DNA of 64,000 nucleotides from assembly GCF_004135205.1 (NCBI RefSeq), contig NZ_CP035490.1, forward strand, positions 5,757,501-5,821,500, read 5' to 3'. Below the pieces are notes generated by a model. The model saw only the letters and a program-made list of their open reading frames with translations. It had not been told where the DNA came from and did not search any database. Below are positions 1-8,837 of the stretch, in pieces. This stretch comes from Hahella sp. KA22. GTDB lineage: Bacteria; Pseudomonadota; Gammaproteobacteria; Pseudomonadales; Oleiphilaceae. Made by a program: the position numbers and the translations under genes. Positions within the stretch are counted from its first letter, which is position 1. Each line of letters opens with the position of its first letter.

Positions 1-909
1 GCCAGGAATGCATAAAGTGAAATGCTGGTCGTCGCTGCGCGACTGGCGCCAGTCCATGGGCGTCCCGCCCCGTCCCGGATGGAAGGACAGGTTCAGATCA
101 TCCGCTTTCTTTTGCAGAAAGCGCAGATCGAAATTAATGACATTCCAGCCAATCAGAATATCGGGGTCAAAGTCGTCAAACCACGCAATAAAGCGCTGAA
201 ACACCTGCGTTTCATCTGCGCAATAAATGAGGTAATCCGGCCCTTCCGGCGCTGACTCTCCCACCATAAACACGCGCCGCTGCACAGCGCCTGCGCCGAC
301 ATCCGCGCCATAAGAAGTCGCCACCAGACCAATAGAATATAACTGCGCCCCATCCATGGACGTCTCAATATCCAGTGACAATACCTTGAAATAAGGCGTA
401 TAGGGCGCCGGTTTGATACGTGGATTGTGGAACTCCAGCACCCCGTCCTTTTCCACCGTCTCGCCATGAACAGCCATTGAGCCAGTGACAAAGCGCTCCA
501 TCAGGAAACGGTCTGTAGGATGAATATCCGCCTCCATGGGCGTGAGGCCCGCCTGCGTCAGCAGGTCGCGCACGCGATAGAGGTTGCGTTGCTCGCGCAG
601 ATACACCCCATGCACCGGCCGCCCGCCAAAATCCTTCAGCTCAAGCTCTTTTTCATACCAGGGAGGGCGCTCGCCGCTGCTGTCGCCGAGGAGGTTGGTC
701 AGAATGCGGCGCGCCACGGGCATCGCCGAACTCTCAAGAAAACACACCGCGTATTGGTCACTGACGGTCAGTCGCGCCGGACCACGATCCGTCAGTATCC
801 AGAATTGCAGCGCCAAGGATTTGGTGAGTCCGCCCCGAGCCTTGTCCGGCTCGGGAATGAGATCATCCCATTGTCGGGTCAGCAGAAACCCTCTCAGCGG
901 CGCGGACAT
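1..909 (-). CDS. polB: DNA polymerase II, N-terminal part (runs off left edge)
   Basis: Family B DNA polymerase, most like DNA polymerase II, the repair and translesion polymerase that in enterobacteria is SOS-induced. About 303 codons are visible; the polymerase palm lies outside the window. Seen directly: an N-terminal domain (MSAPLRGFLLTRQW start), then a DnaQ-like 3'-5' exonuclease with the Exo I motif LSLDIETS near residue 178 and the Exo II motif GWNVINFDLRFL near residue 253, both with their acidic residues. The ATG lies only 5 bp after the stop of the upstream methyltransferase gene on the same strand, so the two are probably co-transcribed. No SOS box is evident in the 5-bp gap. The family is clear; the subtype (Pol II) rests on length and the exonuclease style. 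Confidence 0.88.
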   Translation of the reverse strand, partial: MSAPLRGFLLTRQWDDLIPEPDKARGGLTKSLALQFWILTDRGPARLTVSDQYAVCFLESSAMPVARRILTNLLGDSSGERPPWYEKELELKDFGGRPVHGVYLREQRNLYRVRDLLTQAGLTPMEADIHPTDRFLMERFVTGSMAVHGETVEKDGVLEFHNPRIKPAPYTPYFKVLSLDIETSMDGAQLYSIGLVATSYGADVGAGAVQRRVFMVGESAPEGPDYLIYCADETQVFQRFIAWFDDFDPDILIGWNVINFDLRFLQKKADDLNLSFHPGRGGTPMDWRQSRSDDQHFTLCIPG

Positions 910-914
910 CGATA

Positions 915-1604
915 TTATTCAGCCTCAGTTTTGCGGTCGCGACAGGCGAACAACGCCACACAACCGACTATTTCCATTTCGACGCGATTAAAATACCGTC
1001 GTAAAACGTCATGAAGCGCCGTTGCGCAATCCTCTTCGTTGCAGAAAACGCCAGCTTTGTTCAGGCTGCTCATACAGAGCCGGGTGAACATATCTTTCTC
1101 TACCCCGACGCTCAGCACCGTGGAGCCAAACAGAACGCCATCCTCATTCAACAACTGACTCAAATGGCCGAACGCCTCGCCTTTAAGTTCGAAGTGTCCC
1201 GGTACGCAATGCATGACATAGTTCACCGCGATGGAATCAAAACCCGGCGCGTCAATCTCGATAGGTTGCAGTATGTTGCGACGATAGCATTGTGGGTGAT
1301 AACGGGTGAGCCGACGTGACGTCTTCTGCAGACAACTTTCACTCAGATCCATCAGCGCCAGTCTTGGCTCCTTGCCGGGGAAAGTCGAGTGATCCAGCAA
1401 GTACCCCGAGCCAACGCCGACTTCCAGATGGTTGGCGCTGAGATGATCGCGATAATGGCGCAATACTCGCTCAGTTGGACAGCCCCAGGCGTACTTATCA
1501 ATGAAACCAAACAGCGCCAAGTCGTAGACCGCCAATGTCAGCGGATTAAAGTAGCGTTGCGACAGCTTTACTCTGCTGTCTACAGGTCGGGAAACTGTTT
1601 CCAT
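915..1604 (-). CDS. class I SAM-dependent methyltransferase
   Basis: A 229-residue Rossmann-fold methyltransferase. The SAM-binding motif I reads LEVGVGSGYLLD near residue 60, followed by an acidic motif region (LALMDLSESCL) and a motif IV-like stretch (FDSIAVNYVMHCVPG). The substrate cannot be told; the small size and the 'MHCVPGHFELKGEAFGHL' layout resemble methyltransferases of small molecules rather than of rRNA. The start is supported by an AGGAGA ribosome binding site about 8 nt upstream of the ATG. It sits 5 bp ahead of polB on the same strand, which suggests one transcript, though no functional link is known. Confidence 0.8.
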   Translation of the reverse strand: METVSRPVDSRVKLSQRYFNPLTLAVYDLALFGFIDKYAWGCPTERVLRHYRDHLSANHLEVGVGSGYLLDHSTFPGKEPRLALMDLSESCLQKTSRRLTRYHPQCYRRNILQPIEIDAPGFDSIAVNYVMHCVPGHFELKGEAFGHLSQLLNEDGVLFGSTVLSVGVEKDMFTRLCMSSLNKAGVFCNEEDCATALHDVLRRYFNRVEMEIVGCVALFACRDRKTEAE

Positions 1605-1761
1605 TTATAACATCTCCTGGAGGCCGACCGTCGTTTCATCCCTTTCCCTGCGCGGGCATCCACAAAACCCGGGCGCGCCCGGCAAGACAAAACAACATGT
1701 CTGAATTGAGTTTTAAGGCATCCTAACACCGAAACTCTGTTTTCGCCGCTACTATTTGTTG

Positions 1762-1837
1762 AATAAGAAACACGTTGTTTAATAAGAAACAGATTGTTTT
1801 ATAAGAGATAAGTAGTTTTATAAGAGACTGATTGCTT
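1762..1837. repeat. four tandem 19-bp repeats upstream of cyclase gene
   Basis: Four head-to-tail units of exactly 19 bp (1762-1780, 1781-1799, 1800-1818, 1819-1837) with the pattern WATAAGARAnnnnTWGYTT; a fifth partial unit begins at 1838 (TATAAC). The first two units differ at only two positions. The array ends 36 bp before the ATG of the cyclase-family gene, where a promoter or regulator-binding region would be expected. It could be a minisatellite or a set of operator half-sites spaced just under two helical turns apart. Confidence 0.75.
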
Positions 1838-1873
1838 TATAACTAGCGGGTCAAACATTTTACGAGAAAATCC

Positions 1874-2584
1874 ATGTCCCTTCGAACGCTGCAGTTTTCC
1901 AATATCATCGATTTAAGTCACCCTATTGACGCCAACATCCCCCTCTGGCCGGGAGACCCCGCGGTTCTATTTGACGATGTCGCCAGCATCGCAAAAGACG
2001 GTTACTTCCTGCGCAGTTTTCAGATTGGCGAACACAGCGGCACTCACATGAACGCCCCCGCCAGCTTTTTTGAGGATGGGATGACCATTGACGGATACTC
2101 TTCTCAGCAGCTAACGCCAGAGGCGGTGGTGATTGATGTCAGCGTACAGGCGCAGGAGCTACCGGACTACGCCGTCACAATTGAAGATTTACATCACTGG
2201 GAACAAAACCATGGCGTCATACCCGCCGGGTGCGTCGTTCTGTTCTATACCGGCTACCAACATTACTGGAAAACGCCTGAGCGCTTTTTCAATATGGACG
2301 CGCAGGGCGTTATGCGCTTTCCCGGCCTGGCGGCGGAAACTGCCAGGTTTTTGCTGGAAAAAAGAAAGGTTAGCGGATTCGGGATAGACACCCACGGCGT
2401 CGATCCCGGCGCCAGCGCGGAACACCAGGTCAATCGCCTGACGCTGGCGCAATCCGGTATTGTGCTGGAATGTCTGACCAATCTGGACCGCCTGCCGCCC
2501 AGAGGCGTCACATTGATGATCGGCCTGCTGCGACTACGCGGCGGTTCAGGATCGCCAGTCTCTGTTCTGGCGCTCATACCCTGA
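1874..2584 (+). CDS. cyclase family protein (kynurenine formamidase-like fold)
   Basis: 236 residues of the putative cyclase family (PF04199), which contains metal-dependent amide and lactone hydrolases such as kynurenine formamidase and isatin hydrolase. Visible signature: DLSHPID near residue 13, the metal motif HSGTHMNAP at residues 54-62 and FGIDTHGVDPG near residue 174. In characterised members the motif is HxGTHxDxPxH; here the Asp is Asn60 and the last His is Ser64, so two catalytic or metal-binding positions differ. The substrate is unknown and the protein may belong to a divergent subgroup. It stands alone, after an unusual 19-bp repeat array, and converges on the DUF2058 gene with a perfect hairpin over its stop codon. 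Confidence 0.82.
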   Translation: MSLRTLQFSNIIDLSHPIDANIPLWPGDPAVLFDDVASIAKDGYFLRSFQIGEHSGTHMNAPASFFEDGMTIDGYSSQQLTPEAVVIDVSVQAQELPDYAVTIEDLHHWEQNHGVIPAGCVVLFYTGYQHYWKTPERFFNMDAQGVMRFPGLAAETARFLLEKRKVSGFGIDTHGVDPGASAEHQVNRLTLAQSGIVLECLTNLDRLPPRGVTLMIGLLRLRGGSGSPVSVLALIP

Positions 2585-2592
2585 GCGCCAGA
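2566..2592. terminator. hairpin between convergent genes
   Basis: A perfect 11-bp inverted repeat (TCTGGCGCTCA / TGAGCGCCAGA) with a 5-nt loop spans the stop codon of the cyclase gene and ends 4 bp before the stop of the convergent DUF2058 gene. There is no U-tract on either strand, so it is a stable 3' hairpin or weak bidirectional terminator rather than a classical intrinsic terminator. Confidence 0.5.
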
Positions 2593-2596
2593 GGGG

Positions 2597-3136
2597 TTAC
2601 CACATCAGATCGTCAGGAATCTGATAAGCGGCATAAGGGTCATCTTCGTCGGGCTCAGCGTTTTTGTTCTCGTTGAGCACCACAACAAACTCAGGCGCAC
2701 GCTCGCGGATTTTCTCCGCCACTTTCCTGCTGATCACTTCGTATGCGTCACCCATTCTGGCGACGGCGAAACGACCGGAAGCCAGACCATCCTGTAGTTC
2801 TTGCGTGACGTAAATCTTCTTCACTTTGCCCTCGTCGGCAAACTGATAGCCCACCTCGCCTTTTTTGCGGTTGATGCGATTCATCTCGATCAATTGTTTG
2901 ACCTGCGCCTTCAACGCTTTACGGTCAGCCTCCTCTTGCCGGAGACGATTCATCTCACGATCCCGTTGCGCTTTTTCCTCACGCGCCTGCTGCGCGCGCA
3001 GTTTGGTCTCGTCCTCGACCTGCTGGCCTTTCGGCGTCTGTTTCGCCTGCTTGCGCTTTTCCTGCTTTATCTGTTTCGCTTTTTTCTGATCAACCAGCCC
3101 CGCCTTGAGGAGCTGCTCTTGAAGAGACTTAGCCAT
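2597..3136 (-). CDS. DUF2058 domain-containing protein (YaiL-like)
   Basis: 179 residues. The N-terminal half is a long, highly charged Lys/Arg/Gln/Glu helix (probable coiled coil, residues 10-80), followed by the conserved DUF2058 core (NRKKGEVGYQFADEGKVKKI, then FAVARMGDAYEVI) and an acidic tail. This matches the YaiL/DUF2058 family of small nucleoid- or polynucleotide-associated proteins, whose role is unsettled. The length is typical. ATG at 3136 is used. It is a single gene, convergent with the cyclase gene and with a 61-bp gap to the downstream end of the App1-like gene. Confidence 0.88.
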   Translation of the reverse strand: MAKSLQEQLLKAGLVDQKKAKQIKQEKRKQAKQTPKGQQVEDETKLRAQQAREEKAQRDREMNRLRQEEADRKALKAQVKQLIEMNRINRKKGEVGYQFADEGKVKKIYVTQELQDGLASGRFAVARMGDAYEVISRKVAEKIRERAPEFVVVLNENKNAEPDEDDPYAAYQIPDDLMW

Positions 3137-3197
3137 TATTCGCGTTCCAAACCATTAGTTAACTGAAATGGATTTTAACAAATCCCGCGCCAGGGTT

Positions 3198-4187
3198 TCA
3201 GCGTTCTTTTACGCCCGTCTGCGCGTTATCCATCCTGGCGATCGCCGCCGCCAGGTCCTGTTGCCCCTCGTATACCGGCCGCTCAGGGTCAGGAGATACT
3301 TTGCGTATGTACACTGCATCGATCCTACCAGCAAAACGCGCCTGAATATCCCGATAAATCTCCGGGTCGCGCTCGCCGTCATCGCCAAGCAAAACGAAAT
3401 TCACCCACGGAAAACGCTGCAGCAGATCTTCAATGTGAGCGGTTTTGTAAGCTACCTGATCCAGCCAGGGCTCGCTGTCGGACTCATTCGACACCTTCTT
3501 GGCGACCACCACGCCGCGAGGAAAGCCGTTATGCTCCAAGAACAGTGCAATATTACCGTACAACTGCCGTGGCGATGCGGACAAATAGAAAACTGGCGAC
3601 GCATCCCATTGCGCATTGTCGGCGATAACACTGGCGATCAATGCGGAAGCGCCTGGAACCGCCTCCCGTTGCAGCGGATTCTTCAAAAATGTGTTTTTCA
3701 ACAATGAGGTCTTTGCCGTCACCTCACTGATCATGAGGGTGTCGTCCAGATCGGAAATCACACCCCGGCGATTTTCAGAAGGCGCCATAAAGATCCCGCC
3801 TTCAGTGGCGCTGGCGTTTTCCGTTTGCGCAGTCACCGTCAGCCAGCCCGACTGTTTGGCGTCCGTCAATTCGCCATCGAGCCGAAAATAACCTTCCTCG
3901 TCCGTCTTCACCTGCCAATGCTGAGCGTCAAGCTGGACGCGCACCTCAACGTCTTCCTGCTCGGCGTTAAACAGTTGCGCCAGGTTGCGGCGCAGATTGG
4001 TCGCGCCACCGTCTTCCAGCGCTGCGCCCGCCGTATCTTCGTCCAGCTCAATAACGCGCCCCTCCAGAGTGAACTTACCTGCGGAGCCGTAGCCAGCGTA
4101 GAGGATCACCGCCAGCGAATCCATTTCCTCCGCGCCGGCGAAGCCACAGAAGCATAGCCATCCACAAAAAATGACAATCCAACGCAT
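3198..4187 (-). CDS. App1-family phosphatase, secreted (DUF2183)
   Basis: 329 residues with an N-terminal signal peptide (MRWIVIFCGWLCFCGFAGA, cleavage before EE). The C-terminal half carries the HAD-type phosphatase signature of the App1/DUF2183 family: ISDLDDTLM (nucleophile DxDDT), LSASPRQLY and LLGDDGERDPEIY. Yeast App1 is a Mg-dependent phosphatidate phosphatase; the bacterial relatives are predicted periplasmic or surface phosphatases of unknown substrate. The middle part (VRVQLDAQHWQVKTDEEGYF) looks like a beta-sandwich domain. The ATG at 4187 is preferred to an upstream GTG because GGAG lies about 9 nt in front of it and the signal peptide starts there. Confidence 0.85.
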   Translation of the reverse strand: MRWIVIFCGWLCFCGFAGAEEMDSLAVILYAGYGSAGKFTLEGRVIELDEDTAGAALEDGGATNLRRNLAQLFNAEQEDVEVRVQLDAQHWQVKTDEEGYFRLDGELTDAKQSGWLTVTAQTENASATEGGIFMAPSENRRGVISDLDDTLMISEVTAKTSLLKNTFLKNPLQREAVPGASALIASVIADNAQWDASPVFYLSASPRQLYGNIALFLEHNGFPRGVVVAKKVSNESDSEPWLDQVAYKTAHIEDLLQRFPWVNFVLLGDDGERDPEIYRDIQARFAGRIDAVYIRKVSPDPERPVYEGQQDLAAAIARMDNAQTGVKER

Positions 4188-4365
4188 ATAAAAGCTCCAA
4201 AGCCTCACATATCACACTGGAGGTATCGTCAAACAATACTCCCAGCAAAAAAGTTCAATACGTCTAACGCCTGAGTGAGCATTCCATCAGGCAGCCGCCG
4301 GAGAACAACAACTCATCACATTTATCTTCAGGCGGCGTTCTTCCCAATAGCAAAGGTGATTGTAT

Positions 4366-6429
4366 ATGTTAAATGGAAAGGCCGGACTAGCATCTCTCTC
4401 CGCCTGCGTATTAATGTTATCCCTGTCTAATCCTGACGCGGCGCAAGCGGCGGGATTACTCAAACCCCAAGGCGGCAGTTTACCAGACCTGGATTTACGC
4501 TCCCAAGACGTCAACGTCACCATCGAAGGCGAATACGCCATCACTACCGTCGATCAGGTTTTCTACAATCCCAACGCCCAGCCTCTGGAAGCCATCTACT
4601 CATTTCCAGTACCGGAAAAGGCCGCTGTCTCCCAGTTCACTTATTGGATCAACGGCGCGCCTGTTCATGGCGAAGTCGTCGCAAAAAAACAGGCTAGAGA
4701 AATCTATGAGCAGGAAAAATCGGAAGGTCGCAACGCCGGCCTGACAGAACAGGACGCCTATAAAACATTCGACATTTCCATCAGCCAGGTATTACCGCAA
4801 CAGGAAACCAAAATTCGTTTGGTGTATTTGCAGCCAGTGCATATGGACACCGGAATTGGTCGTTACGTTTACCCACTGGAAGAAGGCGGCGTAGATGAGG
4901 AGAAAATGGCTTTCTGGACCGCCAACGAGACAGTGAAAGAACGCTTCAGCTTCAATCTTGATTTACGCAGCGGCTACCCGGTGGAAGCCTTGCGTTTACC
5001 CGAACACCCACAGGCGCAGATCACGCGAATGGACGAGCAGCGCTGGACGGTTTCCTTGCAGTCAGCCCCTCAAAGCCAGGCAGCCGCACAGGAAGGCGCC
5101 GCCAATACGCCCACCGCCGCTCCCAGCGCCTACCGACTGGATAAAGACATCGTGGTCTACTGGCGGCAACAACAGAATCTGCCTGGCTCCGTCGACTTGA
5201 TCACCTATAAAGAGCCAGGCAAAGACAAAGGGACCTTCATGCTCACCGTGACGCCTGGAGACGACCTGCCAGCCATCACCGAAGGGCGCGACTGGACGCT
5301 GGTGCTGGACCGCTCCGGCTCTATGTCAGGCAAGTTCTCTACCTTGCTGGAAGGACTGCGTAAAGGGTTCGCCAAGTTCAACAGCAATGATCGCGTTCGC
5401 GTCATCATGTTCAACGACAATGCTACTGACATCACCAACGGGTGGGTGCAGGCGACGCAGGAGAATCTGCAGCGGGTAGTCAGCGCCGTCGAGAATGCAG
5501 GACCCAACGGCGGCACCAACCTCATGTCAGCCATCCAAGGCGCGCTCACCGGACTTGATGCGGACCGCACCAACGCCATCTGGCTGGTCACCGACGGCGA
5601 AGCCAATGTCGGCGAAACCAAACAAAAGGCGTTTATTGAGTTATTGGAGAAAAAGGATATTCGCCTGTTCACGTTCATTATGGGCAACTCCGCCAACCGT
5701 CCTCTGCTGGAAGCGATCACCAAGCACAGTAACGGCTTCGCCATCAGCGTCAGCAATAGCGATGACATTATCGGTCAGCTCATGCTGGCCGCCAGTAAGG
5801 TCGACCACGCCGCTCTGCATGGCGCTAACTTGAAGATTTCAGGCATTAAAACTGCGGATGTCTTCCCCAAACAAATCGGCAGCGTTTATCGCGGCCAGCA
5901 ATTAGTGATGTTTGGGCATTACTACGGTTCCGGGCAGGCTAAGGTGGAGCTGACAGGCAAAGTCTCAGGGTCGCCTATCCGCTATCAGACTCAGTTCGAA
6001 GTTAAAGACGGAACCCTGCATCCTGAACTGGAGCGTCTCTGGGCCTTCGCGCAGATCGAAGACCTGATGGATCAGCAGCAGGATTATGGCGAAGATGCGG
6101 ATCGTAAACAGGCTGTCACGGATTTAGCCGTCGAGTACGGACTGGTGACCGACTACACCTCCATGCTGGTGCTGGATGAGGGACGTTTTGAACATTACGG
6201 GGTGAACCGTCGTATCGGAGATCGCATCCAGCGCGAGGAGTCCGCCCGGGAAGTAAGAGCGCAACAACCTGCGCAATCTCACCGGGTAGACTCTCAACAG
6301 CCGATGTACACCAAGAGCCGTCCATCATTTGGCGGAGGCGGCGGTGGCGGGGCCATCGACGGATTCATGCTGGCGCTGCTGGGTGCACTGGCCATAGCCG
6401 GACGTTGCTTCCGACCTCGTAAGCGCTAA
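4366..6429 (+). CDS. VIT and VWA domain protein with C-terminal sorting tail
   Basis: 687-residue surface or envelope protein. In order: signal peptide ending DAAQA; a VIT (inter-alpha-trypsin) domain, residues about 35-170 (VFYNPNAQPLEAIYSFPVPE); a von Willebrand A domain starting about residue 310 with a complete MIDAS metal site (LDRSGSMSG, GGTNLM, VTDGEAN); a long beta-rich region; and a tail of seven glycines, a hydrophobic segment and a basic end (RPRKR). That tail resembles the GlyGly-CTERM sorting signal processed by rhombosortase in some gammaproteobacteria. The start is ATG 4366, 9 nt after AAAGG; a TTG two codons earlier is too close to the SD. A strong terminator follows. Confidence 0.88.
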   Translation: MLNGKAGLASLSACVLMLSLSNPDAAQAAGLLKPQGGSLPDLDLRSQDVNVTIEGEYAITTVDQVFYNPNAQPLEAIYSFPVPEKAAVSQFTYWINGAPVHGEVVAKKQAREIYEQEKSEGRNAGLTEQDAYKTFDISISQVLPQQETKIRLVYLQPVHMDTGIGRYVYPLEEGGVDEEKMAFWTANETVKERFSFNLDLRSGYPVEALRLPEHPQAQITRMDEQRWTVSLQSAPQSQAAAQEGAANTPTAAPSAYRLDKDIVVYWRQQQNLPGSVDLITYKEPGKDKGTFMLTVTPGDDLPAITEGRDWTLVLDRSGSMSGKFSTLLEGLRKGFAKFNSNDRVRVIMFNDNATDITNGWVQATQENLQRVVSAVENAGPNGGTNLMSAIQGALTGLDADRTNAIWLVTDGEANVGETKQKAFIELLEKKDIRLFTFIMGNSANRPLLEAITKHSNGFAISVSNSDDIIGQLMLAASKVDHAALHGANLKISGIKTADVFPKQIGSVYRGQQLVMFGHYYGSGQAKVELTGKVSGSPIRYQTQFEVKDGTLHPELERLWAFAQIEDLMDQQQDYGEDADRKQAVTDLAVEYGLVTDYTSMLVLDEGRFEHYGVNRRIGDRIQREESAREVRAQQPAQSHRVDSQQPMYTKSRPSFGGGGGGGAIDGFMLALLGALAIAGRCFRPRKR

Positions 6430-6443
6430 CTTCGGGAAACAGC

Positions 6444-6477
6444 AAAGAGACGGAACCTTCCGTCTCTTTTTCTTTTT
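6444..6477 (+). terminator. rho-independent terminator after VIT/VWA gene
   Basis: Perfect 12-bp arms (AAAGAGACGGAA / TTCCGTCTCTTT) around a CC centre, followed by TTCTTTTT, 15 bp after the stop codon. Textbook intrinsic terminator. Confidence 0.92.
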
Positions 6478-6582
6478 AAGACAATGACATAAATGTCTAC
6501 TGCCTGGCTTGATCGGCGCAATGGCGCTGGTATAGCATGACCGGCCAATCGCGCCATCCCATATAAGGACAACCGTCGCTAA

Positions 6583-7269
6583 ATGGCTAATTTCAATACA
6601 CATCTTCTCGGCGGAGCCGCCGCATCCGGCGTGTTGACCTCCACCCTGCTATTGACCGGTTTATTCACCCCAGGGCAAGGCATGGCGCTGTGGGTAGCGG
6701 GAACCCTGGCGGGCCTGGCGCCAGACCTGGATGCAGACACCACAGCCATATTAAAAGGACTGTTCAGCGCTCTGGGCGTGATGGCTTCCTTTATCATACT
6801 GTTTGCGTTCCCTGACCTGCCTTTGTTGCCATTGTGGGGAGCCATGCTGGTGGCGTTCCTTGCAGTCCGTATTGGCGTACTGCAAGTGTTCGCCCACCTC
6901 ACGGAACATCGCGGCTCTTTCCACTCACTACTAGCCGCCGCCAGCTTTGGGCTGGGTTCCGCGTTTTTATGCTGGCGCTTCATCGATCAAGGCGTGGACT
7001 TCGCCTGGGCCCTGGGAGCTATGGTCTTCGCCGGCTATATCGTCCACCTTATTCTTGATGAATGTTACGCGGTGAATCTGGCGGATATGGAGTTCAAGCG
7101 TTCATTCGGAACCGCGCTGAAGCCAGTGAGTATCGACAACTGGTGGGCCAGCGGACTCTTTCTCGCCATCGCCATCTATTGCGCCCTACAACTGCCACCG
7201 CCGCACAAGTTGCACCTTGAAGTGGTCAGGCTGGCCACTCTGGATCATATGTGGCTGTCGCGCTCGTAA
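6583..7269 (+). CDS. YdjM-like membrane-bound metal-dependent hydrolase family
   Basis: 228 residues with about five to six hydrophobic segments. The family hallmarks are present: N-terminal FNTHLLGG, APDLDAD near residue 48, HRGSFHS near residue 108 and the helix HLILDECYAVN near residue 150, giving conserved His and Asp residues in membrane loops. This is the YdjM/PF04307 family of inner-membrane proteins predicted to be metal-dependent hydrolases; E. coli YdjM is LexA-regulated. The C-terminus GTALKPVSIDNWW is also typical. Single gene, 113 bp downstream of the terminator and convergent with the metallophosphoesterase gene. Confidence 0.85.
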   Translation: MANFNTHLLGGAAASGVLTSTLLLTGLFTPGQGMALWVAGTLAGLAPDLDADTTAILKGLFSALGVMASFIILFAFPDLPLLPLWGAMLVAFLAVRIGVLQVFAHLTEHRGSFHSLLAAASFGLGSAFLCWRFIDQGVDFAWALGAMVFAGYIVHLILDECYAVNLADMEFKRSFGTALKPVSIDNWWASGLFLAIAIYCALQLPPPHKLHLEVVRLATLDHMWLSRS

Positions 7270-7306
7270 AGCTTAAAATTAATGCCAATACCCATCTGGA
7301 ATAGCC

Positions 7307-7333
7307 GCGCCCCTATCACTTATAAAGGGGCGC
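7307..7333. terminator. bidirectional hairpin between convergent genes
   Basis: GCGCCCCT and AGGGGCGC form an 8-bp stem with an 11-nt loop over the last codons of the minus-strand metallophosphoesterase and 38 bp after the YdjM-like gene. There is no T-tract on the plus side, so this is a weak terminator at best. Confidence 0.4.
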
Positions 7334-8164
7334 CGACTTCAACGTGACCAGGGAAATTTCTGGAGGAACCCGAAAACGCACAGGCAGAATGCTGGTCCCC
7401 ACTCCCGGGGTCACAAACATCTGGCGACCGTCCTCATCAATAGGCCCAATGGCGAATCGCTCCCCGTATTGAGAAGGCACAATGGGCCGACCGATCAATG
7501 GCAGGTTAACCTGACCGCCATGGGTATGACCGGCGAAAGTCAGGGATACGTGGCGGGGAATGTCATAAAACACATCAGGGTTGTGAGTGAACGCCAGTAC
7601 AGGCGCTTCCGCCGGGATGTCGCCCAGGGCTTTGGCGATATCATGCGCGCCTTCCCAATAATCGCTGATTCCAGCCAGCCAGAACTGGCAATCTCCCTGA
7701 GTCAGCTGTGTGGAAGCGTCTTCCAAAAACTCGATATGGGTTCCCGTAAAAGCGTCGAGGATCAATTGCGGGCCATGCCACCAATCATGATTGCCCATAA
7801 CGGCGTATACGCCCAGGCTGGCTTGTAGCCGGTCCAGCTCAGCGGCGATGTCGCGCGGCTCCGCAAACTCGCCGCCAATCACACCCTGGATAACGAAATC
7901 TCCCGCCAGCAACACCAGGTCCGGCCTCAACGCATTGGTCTCGTCAACCAGTTCTCTCAACCGGGATAAGCTATTGTGCGGCGATCCTACATGCAGGTCG
8001 GCCATCACCGCCACCTGTAACCCATCGCACGACGGCGGCCAGGGACGAATGGCGATACTGACTTCATTTTCAACCAACGACGCAGGCTCGATCCAAAACG
8101 CCCAGACGCCGAGCGCGATGCTCAACACAGCCAGGCCCATCATAATACGACGAAAAATTATCAC
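7316..8164 (-). CDS. metallophosphoesterase, membrane-anchored (YkuE/YaeI-like)
   Basis: 282 residues: an N-terminal signal anchor (about residues 9-24) and a calcineurin-like phosphoesterase domain with the full metal-site series MADLHVGSP, LAGDFV, GNHDWWHG, THNPDVF and FAGHTHGGQ. The layout matches the YkuE/YaeI group, some members of which hydrolyse UDP-2,3-diacylglucosamine-like lipids; the substrate here is unknown. The GTG at 8164 has GGGAG 9 nt upstream; an internal ATG at 8143 is the alternative and would shorten the cytoplasmic tip. It lies 31 bp downstream of the DUF1801 gene on the same strand, probably one transcript. Confidence 0.9.
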   Translation of the reverse strand: MIIFRRIMMGLAVLSIALGVWAFWIEPASLVENEVSIAIRPWPPSCDGLQVAVMADLHVGSPHNSLSRLRELVDETNALRPDLVLLAGDFVIQGVIGGEFAEPRDIAAELDRLQASLGVYAVMGNHDWWHGPQLILDAFTGTHIEFLEDASTQLTQGDCQFWLAGISDYWEGAHDIAKALGDIPAEAPVLAFTHNPDVFYDIPRHVSLTFAGHTHGGQVNLPLIGRPIVPSQYGERFAIGPIDEDGRQMFVTPGVGTSILPVRFRVPPEISLVTLKSAPLYK

Positions 8165-8195
8165 TGCTTTGGGCTCCCGACCGCCTCTCGTTTAT

Positions 8196-8633
8196 TCAAT
8201 TTCCCGCGCCGGATTTTTTGCGCAAGTGGTAGGTCAACGTCATGGCGATACAATGACGCAACGCCTCTACGGGAAGATCATCCGCCACATCAAACAGAAT
8301 GCTGCGGTTTCCCTCAAAGCGAAACTCATCGCCATAGATGCGCCGAAACGTCTCCACCAAAGTTGTCTGGCAGTGGAAATAAATCGCATATCCAGAAGAC
8401 GAAGACTTTAAGCGATCAATTCTGAGGGTACTGCCGCTTTTCGTCTTTGTGGTCAGATAGCTGGGCTGCCCCCATTTGAGCGTTTCTTCCAACTCGCCCA
8501 CGCCTTCAGTGCTTCTCGCCACGTCAAAAATCAAATCACGCAGGAACAACAATTTTGCTCTCACTTCATCCGGGTACGCGGCGAATGTCGCCTGTACCTG
8601 CGCATCAGCGAATTCAACATTGGCGTCGCTCAT
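8196..8633 (-). CDS. DUF1801 domain-containing protein
   Basis: 145 residues of the DUF1801/YdhG-like family: VRAKLLFLRDLIFDVA at the N-terminus, the WGQPSYL motif near residue 54, GYAIYFHCQT and a C-terminal helix. This small fold is related to eukaryotic frataxin-like or SAM-independent folds by prediction only; function is unknown. ATG at 8633. It precedes the metallophosphoesterase gene by 31 bp on the same strand. Confidence 0.88.
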   Translation of the reverse strand: MSDANVEFADAQVQATFAAYPDEVRAKLLFLRDLIFDVARSTEGVGELEETLKWGQPSYLTTKTKSGSTLRIDRLKSSSSGYAIYFHCQTTLVETFRRIYGDEFRFEGNRSILFDVADDLPVEALRHCIAMTLTYHLRKKSGAGN

Positions 8634-8837
8634 TTGGCTTCCTTCAATCAGAATCGACGGAGTAAAAACTCGCCGTGTTTAAGTTGGGGTCAGCGTCTCA
8701 ACGCAGGGCGCTTGCAACGCCCTGACAACGCATCGTTAACAATTTATTGCAACACAGTCTTTAAAGCGCGCAGCGCGGGCGGTTTATAATCGGACTTTTG
8801 GCTCTCCAGCGCACTTTACGAGGACGTAATTTTTACG

